A stretch of 64,000 nucleotides of DNA from Sphingobacterium daejeonense (lineage in GTDB: Bacteria > Bacteroidota > Bacteroidia > Sphingobacteriales > Sphingobacteriaceae). This document shows, one piece after another, positions 17,852 through 28,254 of this stretch. The DNA lies in NCBI RefSeq assembly GCF_901472535.1, contig NZ_LR590470.1:3100001-3164000 (forward strand). The letters are read 5' to 3'. A program made the translations under genes and the position numbers. Numbering within the stretch: position 1 is the first letter of the stretch; each line of letters starts with the position of its first letter. The notes beneath the pieces are model-generated. The model had not been told where the DNA came from, made no database searches, and saw only the letters and a program-made list of their open reading frames with translations.

Positions 17852-18398
17852 ATGGATAATAGGAACAACAACTACTTCGTTTTAACGGGTGGACCTGGGA
17901 CTGGCAAAACCACAATTTTGGAAAATTTGAAAAACAAGAATTATTTATGCATTCCAGAAGTAGCCCGAGAAATCATAAAAGATCAAGTTCAAAAAAGAGG
18001 CTCAGCCCTTCCCTGGGCAAACAAAGAAGAATATGCACAAATGATGTGGCAGGAGTCTGTCCGTTCTTACCAAGAAACAGTTGAAAACAATACGGGCGGA
18101 AAATATCTTTTTCGATAGAGGAATATTGGATACCATCTGTTATATGGAAATGGAAAACTTAGCAGTCCATGATGAACAGGAAAAATATCTAATGACATCC
18201 TTGTACCGAAGAATATTTATTTTACCACCTTGGAAAGAAATCTATGTAACCGATGAAGAAAGGAAACAATCCTGGGAGGAAGCACTGAACACCTATGATG
18301 CGATGCGCAAAGTTTATGACAGATATGGTTACGATGTATTGGAGGTACCTAAGGAAGATGTTGAGAAAAGAGTAGAATTTATTTTAAGAAATATATAA
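17852..18398 (+). pseudogene. AAA/P-loop ATPase (AAA_28-like), one frameshift
   Basis: The start at 17852 opens with FVLTGGPGTGKTTILENL, a Walker A (GGPGTGKT). IPEVAREIIKDQ follows, typical of the predicted-ATPase family with a nucleoside/nucleotide-kinase-like fold. The frame breaks near 18100; a one-base change gives NIFFDRGILDTICYM, containing the DRG Walker B-like motif, and runs on through RRIFILPPWKEIYVTDEERK to the stop at 18396-18398. The repaired protein is about 181 residues, full length for the family. Known relatives include NadR-type and uncharacterised kinases; the substrate is unknown. Confidence 0.8.
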
Positions 18399-18406
18399 AA
18401 CAAAAA

Positions 18407-18431
18407 AGGCTATCAAAAAATTTGATAGCCT
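18407..18431. terminator. Hairpin terminator between convergent genes
   Basis: AGGCTATCAAA pairs with TTTGATAGCCT. On the minus strand TTTTTTG follows, so it chiefly ends the SusC/SusD transcript; on the plus strand it also follows the ATPase gene. Confidence 0.75.
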
Positions 18432-18452
18432 CTTTATCATTAAATCAAACTC

Positions 18453-20033
18453 TTAATTGGTAGCTTGATAGTCTTTGTTTTGAGTTAACTCTGGATTACG
18501 TTGAAGTTCATCCAATGAAATCGGCCATAAAAGATCTGAATCTTTAAATGTTGCACCTGAAGCATTTTGTGCTCCCACAAGATTTACCCAGGTAATTTTC
18601 CCTTTTTCTGTAGTAGAAATATTAGGGAATTTTCCAGTTCTTAAGCAGTCGTCCCACATTTTGAATTCCAATGGCAATTCACGCAATCTTTCGTTCCATA
18701 CCTCTTCAACGAATGCATTCAGAGATAAACCTTGAAGTTCAGTAGTAAATTGTGCTACTGTTTTATTCGTAGTAGAAGCTCGAGCTTTAATCCTTGCCAA
18801 GTATCCAGCAGCTTCAGCTGTTACCGCATTGCTTGCCTTAGCAGTACTTTCAGCAGCAATTAATAATGCTTCTGCATAGCGGTAGATATTCCAATCTTTC
18901 GTACCACGACCAGTATTCAATAATGCACTTTCGTCAACAAAATACCATACACCCGCATCATCAGATTTCCATACTTTGCCCGTATTAGGGTTTTTATATT
19001 CCCAATGGAAGAATTGGTTAGGTTGAATCCTTAAGTCATCCGCTTTATATACATTCAAGAATCTTTTTGTTGGACCGTACACTCTTTCAAAAATAGAATA
19101 CTTATCGAATACAGCAGTTGCCGATCCGTTGAATGCATAAGTTGTCCACCATCCACTTGAATTAATTGCGCCATCAAATTCATATGCATAGATACTTTCT
19201 GCTAAGTCATCCGTTTTTCTTAATTTATTGTATGCACTGTTCATCTTCAAATCATCATTGGCTGTAAGCCCATGAGCAGAATTAACGACCATTTTTGAAT
19301 AAGTCGCTGCATCAGCAAATTTACCCTGTTGCAAATAAACATTCGCAAGAGTCATCGCAGCCACATATTTGGTGATTCTCTTTTTGTTGTCAGTGAAAGT
19401 CACTGCAGGCAAAACCTCTACTGCCTCTTTTAAATCCGTTTCAATTAATTTGTAAACATCAGCTGCGGCAGTACGAGTAAGATAAAGATTACTTAAGTCC
19501 TCCGTAGGTAAAGTTGGCATCGGAACATCTCCAAAGGTCTTCACCAAATAGAAATAATTGAAAGCTCTGAAGAATTTTGAAGTTGCGATAAGTACTTTTT
19601 TATTTTGTTCATTTGGCATAGCAATATCCGGAATATGCAAAATTCCTCCATTGGCTATATTAATGGCAGAATAACCATCATCCCAAATGGAATTCATCGT
19701 ATTGGAAACAATACGTGTATTTTGTTGCCTGACCAATTGGCGTGAATATGCACATACCAATTCTTGGTTTTCGTACGAGTTGGTAAAATAACCCGTTAAA
19801 AAAGTAGGAATTGATGCCGTAGGACCCAAATATGCACTTCCGGCATTACCATAACGTACTGGTGCACCACGACGATATAGCGCATTGACATTTGCTGTTG
19901 CCTGTGCCTCTGTTTTAAAGAAAACTTCTAACTGCTCATTCGAATCAGGGTTCTCTTCCAAAAATTTCTCACATGAACTTAAACTCAAAGCTCCAGTAAG
20001 AAGTATAGCGATTGCAAAATTTTTAGTTTTCAT
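18453..20033 (-). CDS. SusD/RagB-family nutrient-binding outer-membrane lipoprotein
   Basis: 526 residues with a lipoprotein signal (LTGALSLSSCEKFLEENPDS; lipobox Cys about residue 21) and the SusD pattern: EKFLEENP start, TPR-like helices (ANVYLQQGKFADAATYSKMV), and C-terminal NWNIYRYAEALLIAAES and VWNERLRELPLEFKMWDDC. It anchors at the outer-membrane surface and delivers a ligand, usually a glycan, to the SusC pore encoded immediately upstream (20-bp gap). No glycoside hydrolase or transcriptional regulator lies next to the pair, so the substrate cannot be guessed. Confidence 0.93.
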   Translation of the reverse strand: MKTKNFAIAILLTGALSLSSCEKFLEENPDSNEQLEVFFKTEAQATANVNALYRRGAPVRYGNAGSAYLGPTASIPTFLTGYFTNSYENQELVCAYSRQLVRQQNTRIVSNTMNSIWDDGYSAINIANGGILHIPDIAMPNEQNKKVLIATSKFFRAFNYFYLVKTFGDVPMPTLPTEDLSNLYLTRTAAADVYKLIETDLKEAVEVLPAVTFTDNKKRITKYVAAMTLANVYLQQGKFADAATYSKMVVNSAHGLTANDDLKMNSAYNKLRKTDDLAESIYAYEFDGAINSSGWWTTYAFNGSATAVFDKYSIFERVYGPTKRFLNVYKADDLRIQPNQFFHWEYKNPNTGKVWKSDDAGVWYFVDESALLNTGRGTKDWNIYRYAEALLIAAESTAKASNAVTAEAAGYLARIKARASTTNKTVAQFTTELQGLSLNAFVEEVWNERLRELPLEFKMWDDCLRTGKFPNISTTEKGKITWVNLVGAQNASGATFKDSDLLWPISLDELQRNPELTQNKDYQATN

Positions 20034-20053
20034 AATAATGTTTCTTCAAGAAA

Positions 20054-23000
20054 TTATAAAGTCAAATTAAGGCCGAATGTGAATGTTTTTGCTCTAGGGT
20101 AAGAGAAGAACGTTACGTTTTGACCAAACTTATATTCACCTTGTGAAGAACTTTCTGGATCGTATCCCTTAAATTCTTTACTTGTAAATAACCAAGGATT
20201 ATTAGCACTTGCATAAATACGCAATGCCGAGAATCCCATTTTACTTAACAAATCAGGCTTGAAAGTGTAACCCAATTGAATCAAGTTAACACGGATATAT
20301 GATCCATCAGCGATCCATTGTGAATCAACGTTAGTATCCTGTCCAGCGTGACCATTGTTTGTTAAATAAATCGCTTGTTGCATAGTATTTGGATTTGAAC
20401 CATTATATGCATCAGTCAAAATCTCTGTCAAACCATTGGTGATACCAAAACGGTCATAAGTCGAGTGATAAAACTGTTGCAATGTTTCAACTCCATATAC
20501 ATACTGAAGATCAACGGTTAAATCAAAGTTCTGATAGTTCAGGTTGTTGATAAAACTTCCTGTCCAGCTAGGAACACCTTTACCTAAAATCTCTTGGTTA
20601 GTTGAACGGTTTGGTCTACCAATTTTATCCTCTGGAATATCACCGTTTTCGAAATCTTGAACAGTATAAATGCCATTTCTCTTATAACCATAGAAACTAT
20701 TCAAATCCTCGCCTACTCTGATGATACCATTTGGTCCACCAACCCAGTGATTGATTAAAATATCCTCGTTGTTTGCTCCTAGTTTAATTACCTCATTTTT
20801 GTTATAACTACCATTTAAAGTCACATTCCAATTGAAGTCTTCCGAACGAACTGGTGAACCATTTACTAAGAATTCAACCCCAGAATTTCTAACAGCACCA
20901 ATATTTCTCCAAACACTGCGGTAACCCGTTGCTGTTGGAACTGGAGATTCTAACAATAGATCTGTAGTTGTTTTTCTGTAATATGAAACATCAAAATTCA
21001 AACGATTTTGGAAAAATCCTAATTCGATACCAGCATCATAAGTTTTAGTTTTCTCCCATTGTAAACTCGAGTTACCAAGATTACCTACAAAAGCTGATGG
21101 TTCACGGATTCCTCCTAACAAGGTCGTTCCAGCGTTAATCATAAATAATGAAGAATATGGATTGATCTCTGAGTTCCCAGTTACACCATAACTTGTGTGA
21201 ATCTTAAAGTTACTAACCGTAGTTTGGTCCTTCATGAAATCTTCATTTGAAACATTCCATGCTACACCCGCAGAAGGGAAGAAACCATATTTCTTATCCT
21301 TACCGAATTTTGAAGATCCATCAGCACGAGCTGTAACTGTTAATGAGTAACGATCGTCGTAGCTATAGTTACCACGTACAAAGTATGAATTCATCGCCCA
21401 TTTATTAGCTCCAGAACTTGGTGATCCAGGGATAGAACCAACACCTAGGTTGTTATACTCATATGCATCAGATGTAAATCCTTCTGTCCTAGCTGAAAAA
21501 CCAAAATATGTACGTGCTTGCCAAGAAAGACCCGCCATTGCATTGATTCTATGCTTATCAAATGCTTTGTTATACGTTAAATAGGTTTCTTCTTGCCAAT
21601 ACAGGTCATTCCAGCTATTTACTTCAGCCCAGCCATTTGGCCTTGAAATATTGTTCAAAGTAATAGATGAATAACCTCTGTATTCTTTTCTATGGTTGTC
21701 AATACCAAATTGCGTTTTCAAATCTAATCCATCAGCTAAATGGAAAGTCAAAGCCGCATTACCAAAGATCTGTGTATTATAACGCATTCTTTTTTGAAGA
21801 TCTAGGATGGATACTGGATTTGCCATACCCTCAAATCCCAATACATTGGAAACTGTCGAGGATGAAGAATTGGTATATACACCATCAGGTTGGTAAACTG
21901 GTAACCAAGGAAGCATTTCAATCATCGTACGACGTGCATCCTGTCCACCACCATCTTCAGGAGTATGACGGCCCCAAGTATGGTTCACCAATAAATTAAT
22001 GCTAGATGATAACCAATCTTTAACTTTGGAATCATAAGCCAATTTACCATTCACCCGCTTACTGTAAGTATTGTTTACAACCCCTTGGTTTTCAGAATAG
22101 TTTAAGAAAGCACCAACAGATGAATTCTCATCTCCTTGTTGAATATCGATTTGATGATTGTGTGAAAGAGAATTTCTGGTAGCCTCTCTCTGCCAATCCG
22201 TATTGTACAATGGGTTACCATTAGCATCAAAGTAATTTGGATCATTGAACCACGACTTTTTGTCTAGGCTCCAAGATTTTCCTTGCCACTTGTTTTCATT
22301 TTCCAACCCGATCATAAAAGCATCTACCCACTCTTGACCAGAAAGTACATCCATATATCTTTGAACAGAATTACTGCTCACTGATCCTGAATAGGTTATC
22401 GTTCTTCTACCATCTTTATTTCCTCTTTTAGTAGTAACCAAAATAACACCGTTGGCACCTCTTGCTCCATAAATAGCTGCAGAAGAAGCATCTTTTAATA
22501 CCTCAATGCTCTCAATATCATTTGGATTCAATAGGTGAAAATCTTGCATTACCACACCATCTACAACATATAATGGGTTGGAGGAAGAGTTGATCGTATT
22601 TGTACCACGGATTAACACACGGTTACCATAAGCACCTGGCTGACTCGAGTTTGAAAAGATGTTTACACCGGGAGCTTTACCCCTTAAGTTTTCTAAAGGA
22701 CTGAAGGATTGAACCTTGATCATGTCCTCTCCTTTTACATTGGAAATAGAACCAGTTACATCTGATTTTCTCATTGTACCATAACCCACGACCACCAGCT
22801 CTTCGATTTGTTGATCCGAGCTTTGAAGGGAGAAGTTCATCGTACCAGAACTAACGGTTTTCTCTTGAGACTGATAGCCCAAGAAGTTGGCAACGATTAC
22901 CTGTCCAGAACTGGCTTCAATGGAGAAATTACCATTGTCATCTGTTTGAGTAGCCACTCTTGTTCCTTTTACCGAAATGGTTACACCGCCCATTGGCTGA

Positions 23001-23179
23001 TTGTTTCCAGCATCACGAACAACACCCGAAACCGTTTGCTGTTGTAATTTAGAGGTCAGGAATTTGTTGGGACCCAAACTAACATGAGCGTTAGCAGGAC
23101 TGTAACTTGTTGCGAGGAGCACTAAAGGAATAATCCATAGTCTGTTTCCTCTACGAGTAAATTTGTCAGAATTCCACAT
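20054..23179 (-). CDS. SusC/RagA-family TonB-linked outer-membrane transporter
   Basis: 1041 residues, intact. A signal peptide ends around PANAHVS. A CarboxypepD_reg-like domain follows (QQTVSGVVRDAGNNQPMGGV to about residue 125), then the TonB box region (EELVVVGYGTMRKSDVTGS), the plug (PGVNIFSNSSQPGAYG, PLYVVDGVVM, IEVLKDASSAAIYGARGANG) and a long beta-barrel ending in FTFGLNLTL with a C-terminal hydrophobic residue. It imports large ligands across the outer membrane with TonB energy and pairs with the SusD-like lipoprotein downstream. There is no STN domain, so it should not signal to a FecR-type anti-sigma factor. Confidence 0.95.
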   Translation of the reverse strand: MWNSDKFTRRGNRLWIIPLVLLATSYSPANAHVSLGPNKFLTSKLQQQTVSGVVRDAGNNQPMGGVTISVKGTRVATQTDDNGNFSIEASSGQVIVANFLGYQSQEKTVSSGTMNFSLQSSDQQIEELVVVGYGTMRKSDVTGSISNVKGEDMIKVQSFSPLENLRGKAPGVNIFSNSSQPGAYGNRVLIRGTNTINSSSNPLYVVDGVVMQDFHLLNPNDIESIEVLKDASSAAIYGARGANGVILVTTKRGNKDGRRTITYSGSVSSNSVQRYMDVLSGQEWVDAFMIGLENENKWQGKSWSLDKKSWFNDPNYFDANGNPLYNTDWQREATRNSLSHNHQIDIQQGDENSSVGAFLNYSENQGVVNNTYSKRVNGKLAYDSKVKDWLSSSINLLVNHTWGRHTPEDGGGQDARRTMIEMLPWLPVYQPDGVYTNSSSSTVSNVLGFEGMANPVSILDLQKRMRYNTQIFGNAALTFHLADGLDLKTQFGIDNHRKEYRGYSSITLNNISRPNGWAEVNSWNDLYWQEETYLTYNKAFDKHRINAMAGLSWQARTYFGFSARTEGFTSDAYEYNNLGVGSIPGSPSSGANKWAMNSYFVRGNYSYDDRYSLTVTARADGSSKFGKDKKYGFFPSAGVAWNVSNEDFMKDQTTVSNFKIHTSYGVTGNSEINPYSSLFMINAGTTLLGGIREPSAFVGNLGNSSLQWEKTKTYDAGIELGFFQNRLNFDVSYYRKTTTDLLLESPVPTATGYRSVWRNIGAVRNSGVEFLVNGSPVRSEDFNWNVTLNGSYNKNEVIKLGANNEDILINHWVGGPNGIIRVGEDLNSFYGYKRNGIYTVQDFENGDIPEDKIGRPNRSTNQEILGKGVPSWTGSFINNLNYQNFDLTVDLQYVYGVETLQQFYHSTYDRFGITNGLTEILTDAYNGSNPNTMQQAIYLTNNGHAGQDTNVDSQWIADGSYIRVNLIQLGYTFKPDLLSKMGFSALRIYASANNPWLFTSKEFKGYDPESSSQGEYKFGQNVTFFSYPRAKTFTFGLNLTL

Positions 23180-23598
23180 AAGAATATAGTTAATAATAAA
23201 TAATGCTAAAACGATTTATAAATTTGGCTCTAAAAATTGTTCGTATAGACCGACAAGCAGTCTATATCAGGTTTTATTTTAGTTGTCAATGTTGACACTA
23301 AATAACACAAAAATTTGAATTGATTTATAATTTTTTTAAAAATTTTTGACCTGAATCAATAAATTTTTATAATTAAAAAAAGAGTATTAAATTAATTTTA
23401 GTTAATTACTAATCAATCTCTCAAATTGATTGTTTAGACAATTAATTATTTATTCAATGAAAACACTTGTTTTTCAGAAATAAAGAATACTTAAAGCATC
23501 ATGATTTTTACGCAAAAAATGATATTTCCATTTCTTTTAAGATTGGCAATAATGTTGAGAATTTTTAAGACGGGTATTTTTAGCTATAAAATAATTAC
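23180..23598. other. Regulatory gap upstream of susC
   Basis: This is 419 bp of AT-rich DNA with long A/T tracts and no open gene. The only structured element I see is the 7-bp inverted repeat at 23244-23266. It presumably contains the promoter of the SusC/SusD operon, but I cannot place a TAnnTTTG element with confidence. Confidence 0.4.
23244..23266. promoter_or_regulatory. Possible operator upstream of susC
   Basis: TATAGAC and GTCTATA form perfect 7-bp arms separated by 9 bp, 65-87 bp upstream of the susC start. The symmetry suits a dimeric regulator. A separate LacI-type gene lies 2.5 kb away, but its usual operator is shorter-spaced, so I do not link them. Confidence 0.3.
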
Positions 23599-24270
23599 CT
23601 ATATATTTTTTGAAGCTAAAAATGAAATATCTTGTACTTCAAGGACATGTTTATTATAACCATGAATTGATACGGCTATCATAGCTTTACCCACTTCTTC
23701 TAAAGTCAAGAAATAAGTTTTGCTGAAAGGTCTCAGAATCGGGTATAAAGAAGTGATAAATCTAAACAATGGTTTTACATTTTTTGCGCCTGGGGTTGGC
23801 CGCATAAAAGCAGGACGAAAATTATATACGGCTTTAAATGGTAATTTCATCAGGTCATTTTCTGTCTTTCCTTTGACCCTAGCCCACATGCTCCTGCCCT
23901 TTTCAGAACTGTCGGTACCACTTCCAGAAACATAACAAAAGGTTATATCAGAATTAATTTTTACCAATTTTTGGGCGAATGAGAGTGTTAAATCATAAGT
24001 CATTTTGGTATACTCCTCCTCATCCATTCCTACAGAGGAAACTCCAGCACAAAAATAACAAGCATTATAGTCCAGTAGATCATTGCCCAGTTGGTCAATC
24101 TCTAGGATGTCCGAAAGTATGACTTGTCTTAATTTAGGATGCTGTAATGGATATTCCCTTCTATTTACGATCAAAACACTTTCCACTTCTGGATTGATTA
24201 AACATTCCTGAAGTACTCCCTCACCAACCATACCTGTGGTACCTGTGATTATAACTTTTACCTTTTGCAT
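23599..24270 (-). CDS. NAD(P)-binding Rossmann-fold protein (SDR-like)
   Basis: From ATG 24270 (MQKVKVIITGTTGMVGEGVL) the protein has 223 residues; a 10-residue longer form to 24300 is possible. It opens with the GxTGxxG nucleotide motif and has the HTATIP2/TIP30-like layout: SVLIVNRREY, NACYFCAGVSSVGMDEEEYT and FCYVSGSGTDSSEKG with the catalytic Ser, then YNFRPAFMRPTPGAKN. It probably acts on a small carbonyl substrate or is regulatory. It is a single gene. Confidence 0.85.
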   Translation of the reverse strand: MQKVKVIITGTTGMVGEGVLQECLINPEVESVLIVNRREYPLQHPKLRQVILSDILEIDQLGNDLLDYNACYFCAGVSSVGMDEEEYTKMTYDLTLSFAQKLVKINSDITFCYVSGSGTDSSEKGRSMWARVKGKTENDLMKLPFKAVYNFRPAFMRPTPGAKNVKPLFRFITSLYPILRPFSKTYFLTLEEVGKAMIAVSIHGYNKHVLEVQDISFLASKNI

Positions 24271-24300
24271 ACCATTTTTTTCGAAAAGCCTCGCCATCAA

Positions 24301-24626
24301 ATTGAAAACATAAATTATTCCAATTTATATTCCTTCATCCTAATAATTAGGATTCCAAATAGAACTATCAAATAACTATCCAAGAATTGATGTTAACTTA
24401 ACATTAATTTAATTTGTAGAAAATAAATGACGGGCACGGATTTACTCTATGTAAAAAATATAAGCCTATTCTATTGTTTTCTTTAACAAGATAAGGTCAA
24501 TAATATAAAATTTTAAACAACAGTAAACCTTTCTTCAAACCATATGTCTATATTTGAAATAATATTTCTTTAGTATTATAACAAGAAAAGATATTTGCCA
24601 TTTTCAACACATTAACATTTAAAATT
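24301..24626. other. AT-rich intergenic region, nothing recognised
   Basis: These 326 bp between divergent genes have no credible open frame on either strand, no clear hairpin and no repeats. It should hold both promoters. Confidence 0.4.
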
Positions 24627-25561
24627 ATGAACCGTTTCCATTTATTAGTATTTTTTATTTTTATTGCCTTGACAGGCTGTAAAAAGGCAGACGAAATTGA
24701 AGATCCTAAAGATTCATCTTTCAGCATCTCTGAGAACAACTCAGAATTAAAAGGAAAGATTAATTACGCGATAGGCAATGAAAATTGTGGAAAATTATAT
24801 GTCAGTGCTGAAGTATCTACCAATGATGGGCGTAATTCCAAAGTAAGTTTCACCTTATTGACTAATGGTTCCTTGGTTTCTTTGAGTTACGGAACAAAAA
24901 GTACTAGTATTAATAATTCTTACAATACTCCCGTTCACCAACCTGAAAAAACATTTGAAATAACAGACTTTGACTATAACAAAACTCTTCAAACAGTTTC
25001 TTTTAATTTTAAAGGTGAAGTAGCTGAATACAATAATCCAAAAATAAAAAATTATTGAATGGATCCATTAATATTGATTCGGTTAGTAGTTTACCATGTA
25101 ATTCTTTAATCTTTGAAGTGAGAACTGTGGATCCCAAATTCAGGTTTTATTCTATGGCATCAAGCAACAGCGCAACAAAGTATAACGATAGGGATGAATA
25201 TTACGACTTTAAATTTAGTGCTAGTTCAAATTCAGGGCAGTGGCTAGTACTGAACCTTGAAAAAAACCTGAGTAACTATACCCAAAAAGAAACAATACTC
25301 GACAAATCAAGAGGCTTAAATTATGTAGACTATTATGAATATATTGGACCATTAATTTATGATGATTATTTAATCTTTAACCAGAAAGATTGGATCAAAT
25401 ATGAAACTAAAGGTGTAATGCAAAACTTGCACGAAACTAAAGGTGATATGTATCAATACTCATATTATACAGGTAATATTCTCTTTAGTATTTATAAAGA
25501 TGGCAAAATAGTGAAAGAAAATGTTGTACTTCCATTTGCCGCGGCCCCAATGAACTTATAA
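24627..25561 (+). pseudogene. Lipoprotein of unknown function, one frameshift
   Basis: MNRFHLLVFFIFIALTGCKK is a lipoprotein signal (LTGC). The first frame ends at 25058 in a run of As (around 25039-25050); a one-base change there joins it to the second frame (NGSINIDSVSSLPCNSLIF...), which ends at 25561. The repaired protein is about 311 residues, beta-rich, without a family I recognise. It lies alone upstream of a terminator. The outer-membrane or periplasmic location follows from the signal; the role is unknown. Confidence 0.6.
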
Positions 25562-25581
25562 AAATATTGAATTATATATTT

Positions 25582-25610
25582 AAGATCCCAAATCATTTAT
25601 TTGGGATCTT
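25582..25610 (+). terminator. Rho-independent terminator after the lipoprotein gene
   Basis: AAGATCCCAAAT pairs with ATTTGGGATCTT, followed by TTTT-A-TTT on the plus strand, 21 bp past the lipoprotein stop. Confidence 0.8.
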
Positions 25611-25712
25611 TTTTATTTATTCTAATCCATAAATTGCCAATTCCATGAAAATTCCGTTTATTTATTGTTTAGAAGACACCATTCCCATTGGTAATTTCAA
25701 GAGGAACTTAAG

Positions 25713-26742
25713 ATGATAGAACGTAAAACTTTAAAGGACATTGCAAAAGATTTAAAACTATCGGTATCAACTGTTTCCAAATCTCTCTCAGACAGCTATG
25801 AAATAAGTGAATCGACAAAAAAATTGGTTTAAAGAATATGCCGAAAAACATAATTATATCCCTAATAAGGTCGCTAGAACCTTAAAAACCGGAAAAACAA
25901 ACACTATTGGCGTCATTGTTTTTAATATCAGCAGCACTTTTATTTCTCAAATCCTGGACGGTATTCACAAAGCATCTCAACTCGAAAAATATGATATAAT
26001 CATTATGCAAAGTAGGGATGATGTCAATCTCGAGAAACATGCCATTGAAGTATTAAGGATCCGCGGGATTGATGGACTTTTGATTTCCCCTGTTTCCTAT
26101 AATTCTAATTTCAACCAGCTTAGAGATCTGCAAGATTCAGGCATACCTGTGGTTCTTTTCGACAGGGTAAACCACAATATCGAAACCCATAAAGTCGGTA
26201 TTGACAATAAACTGAGTGCCTATGAAGCAACGAAACATCTATTGGACTCCGGCAAGAAAAACATCTTGCATATTACAGCAAAAAATATCGGAGTGACAGC
26301 AGATAGGCTATTGGGTTTTAAGAAATGCCTCAAAGATCATCAAATAGAATTCGACAACAATTTATATCTAGAATGTGATTATGGAAAACACGATGAAATC
26401 GAACAGTCCATTACCAAGAAGTTGAAATTTCTAAAATCTAAAAATATTAAAGTTGATGCCATATTTGGAGCAACAGACGATATTACTACCCTGACCTTAG
26501 GAATCCTCGCTGAAATGAACATCGATGTTCCAAGAGAAATTTCAGTAATTGGATTTTCAAATATTCGCATACCAAATTCTCTGAATCCGTCATTATCCAC
26601 GGTAGTCCAACCAACAGAAGAAATTGGAATGGTTGCATTTCAGAAATTGTTGGAAATCATAAACTCAAAATACCCTAAGGAAGAATTTGAAACTATTGAA
26701 TTGAAAACAAAACTGATTCCCCGAAAATCAACTTTATTATAG
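25713..26742 (+). pseudogene. LacI-family transcriptional regulator, one frameshift
   Basis: From ATG 25713, MIERKTLKDIAKDLKLSVST and VSKSLSDSYEISESTKKLV form the LacI helix-turn-helix and hinge start. The frame stops at GGTTTAAAG (25826-25834); removing one T gives LVKEYAEKHNYIPNKVARTL, then TNTIGVIVFNISSTFISQIL and a complete periplasmic-binding-like effector domain to the stop at 26742. The repaired length is about 342, normal for the family. Targets and effector are unknown; Bacteroidota LacI members often regulate sugar use. Convergent with the efflux operon. Confidence 0.85.
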
Positions 26743-26748
26743 TATAAA

Positions 26749-26773
26749 AAAGGAGCAGAAAATCTGCTCCTTT
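26749..26773 (-). terminator. Terminator of the RND efflux operon
   Basis: GGAGCAGA and its complement CTGCTCC form a stem with flanking AAA/TTT. On the minus strand seven Ts follow directly, 33 bp past the channel gene's stop. Confidence 0.75.
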
Positions 26774-26805
26774 GAAAAACTAACCCTAATTAAATTAGAT
26801 GGGAT

Positions 26806-28254
26806 TTATTTCCAACCGCCACCTAATGCTTTATAAACATTAACAACGGCATTTAGTTGTTGTTTTTTTGTTTCTATTAATTCAAGTTTTGCATCAAGGA
26901 CATCTCTTTGGGTCATCAATACCTCTAAATAATCTGCTCTCGATGATTTAAACAATTCATTGGATACATCAATTGATTTGTTTAATGCATCAACTTCTTG
27001 ATTTTTGTAGAAATAACCTTTCTCTAGATTATCAATATTTGAAAGTTGTGTCGATACTTCCGTGAAGGCATTCAACAGCGTTCTTTCATAATTATAAATT
27101 GCCTGCACTTGCCTAGAATTCGCAGAATTAAATTCGGCTTTTATTGCATTTTTATTTAATAGTGGTGCCGTTAAATCTCCTGCCAAATTATATAATAGGG
27201 ATTCTGGCAATCTAAATAAATAGGAAGGCTTAAATGCTTGCAACCCAAATGCTGCCGAAATGTCCAACGAAGGATAGAACTCTTTTCTGGCAACTTGAAC
27301 ATCCAATTTTGCGGCAGCTAGCTCATGTTCTGCTTGCAGTATATCAGGTCTGTTGTTCAATAACTGACTAGGAATACCCGTTTTTACTGTCGCTGGGACC
27401 AAGTCAATGAAACTAGATTGATTCCTTACAATATTCTGCGGATATCTACCCAACAGAAAGTTGATCCTGTTCTCAGTTTCCTTAATCTGTTGAAGTGTAG
27501 AAAACTCCATTCCTTTTGTTTTTGCAACCTCAGCCTCAAATTTCTTTACCGCAAGTTCTGTAACACGTGTTGCTTATTTTTGAATTTTGACAACGCCCAA
27601 TGCTTTCTCTTGCAATTCGATATTCTGACGGATGATGCCTAATTGATTGTCCAAGGCCAACAGTTCATAATATGAATTTGCGACTTCTGCTATCAAACTG
27701 CTCAAAACAAAGTTCTTCCCTTCCACTGTTGCAAGGTATCGGTTGACTGCTGCTTGCTCAGAATCTTTTAATTTCTTCCATATATCAACCTCCCAATGCG
27801 CAAATACCGAAACATTCAAATCTCCCAAAGGATCAGGAATTTCATGTCCGGGGGTCATTTCAGTCGAAGCATCGCCAGCCCCCTGAGAAGTATAACGCCC
27901 TACCTTTTCAATACCTCCACCAGCACCAATTCCTACGATAGGTTTCAATGCGCCTTTACGAAGCATGATGTCATTTTTGGTGATCTCAAGTTCTTGAAGA
28001 GTAATGTTCAATTCTTGATTGTTTTTAAGAGCGGTATCAATCAATGTGATCAAATTCGGATCTGTAAAGAATTCGCGCCATTTTACATTCCCCGAATTGC
28101 TGGTATCCTGCGATGCCAATGAATCAGCAAACGCTCCAGGCAATACCTTATTTTCTTTCTTCTGAGTTGCCTGTGGAACTTTACAGCCTACGACTGTTAG
28201 TGCCAACAAACCAATGACAACCCAATTGAAGTGTTTATATGTTCTAGTTTCCAT
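26806..28254 (-). pseudogene. Outer-membrane efflux channel (OprM/TolC family lipoprotein), in-frame stop
   Basis: METRTYKHFNWVVIGLLALT begins a lipoprotein signal (LTVVGCK). The body is the RND outer-membrane factor repeat: KWREFFTDPNLITLIDTALK, NNQELNITLQELE, then after the interruption LLGRYPQNIVRNQ and IPSQLLNNRPDILQAEHELA. The two halves are in the same frame, separated by a single TAA at 27574-27576 (codon 227), where CAA (Gln) would restore KIQKQATRVTELAVKKFEAE. Total length about 482, normal for OprM-type channels. It is therefore a nonsense mutation or one base error, not an indel. Its start overlaps the pump stop by 11 bp. Confidence 0.82.
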
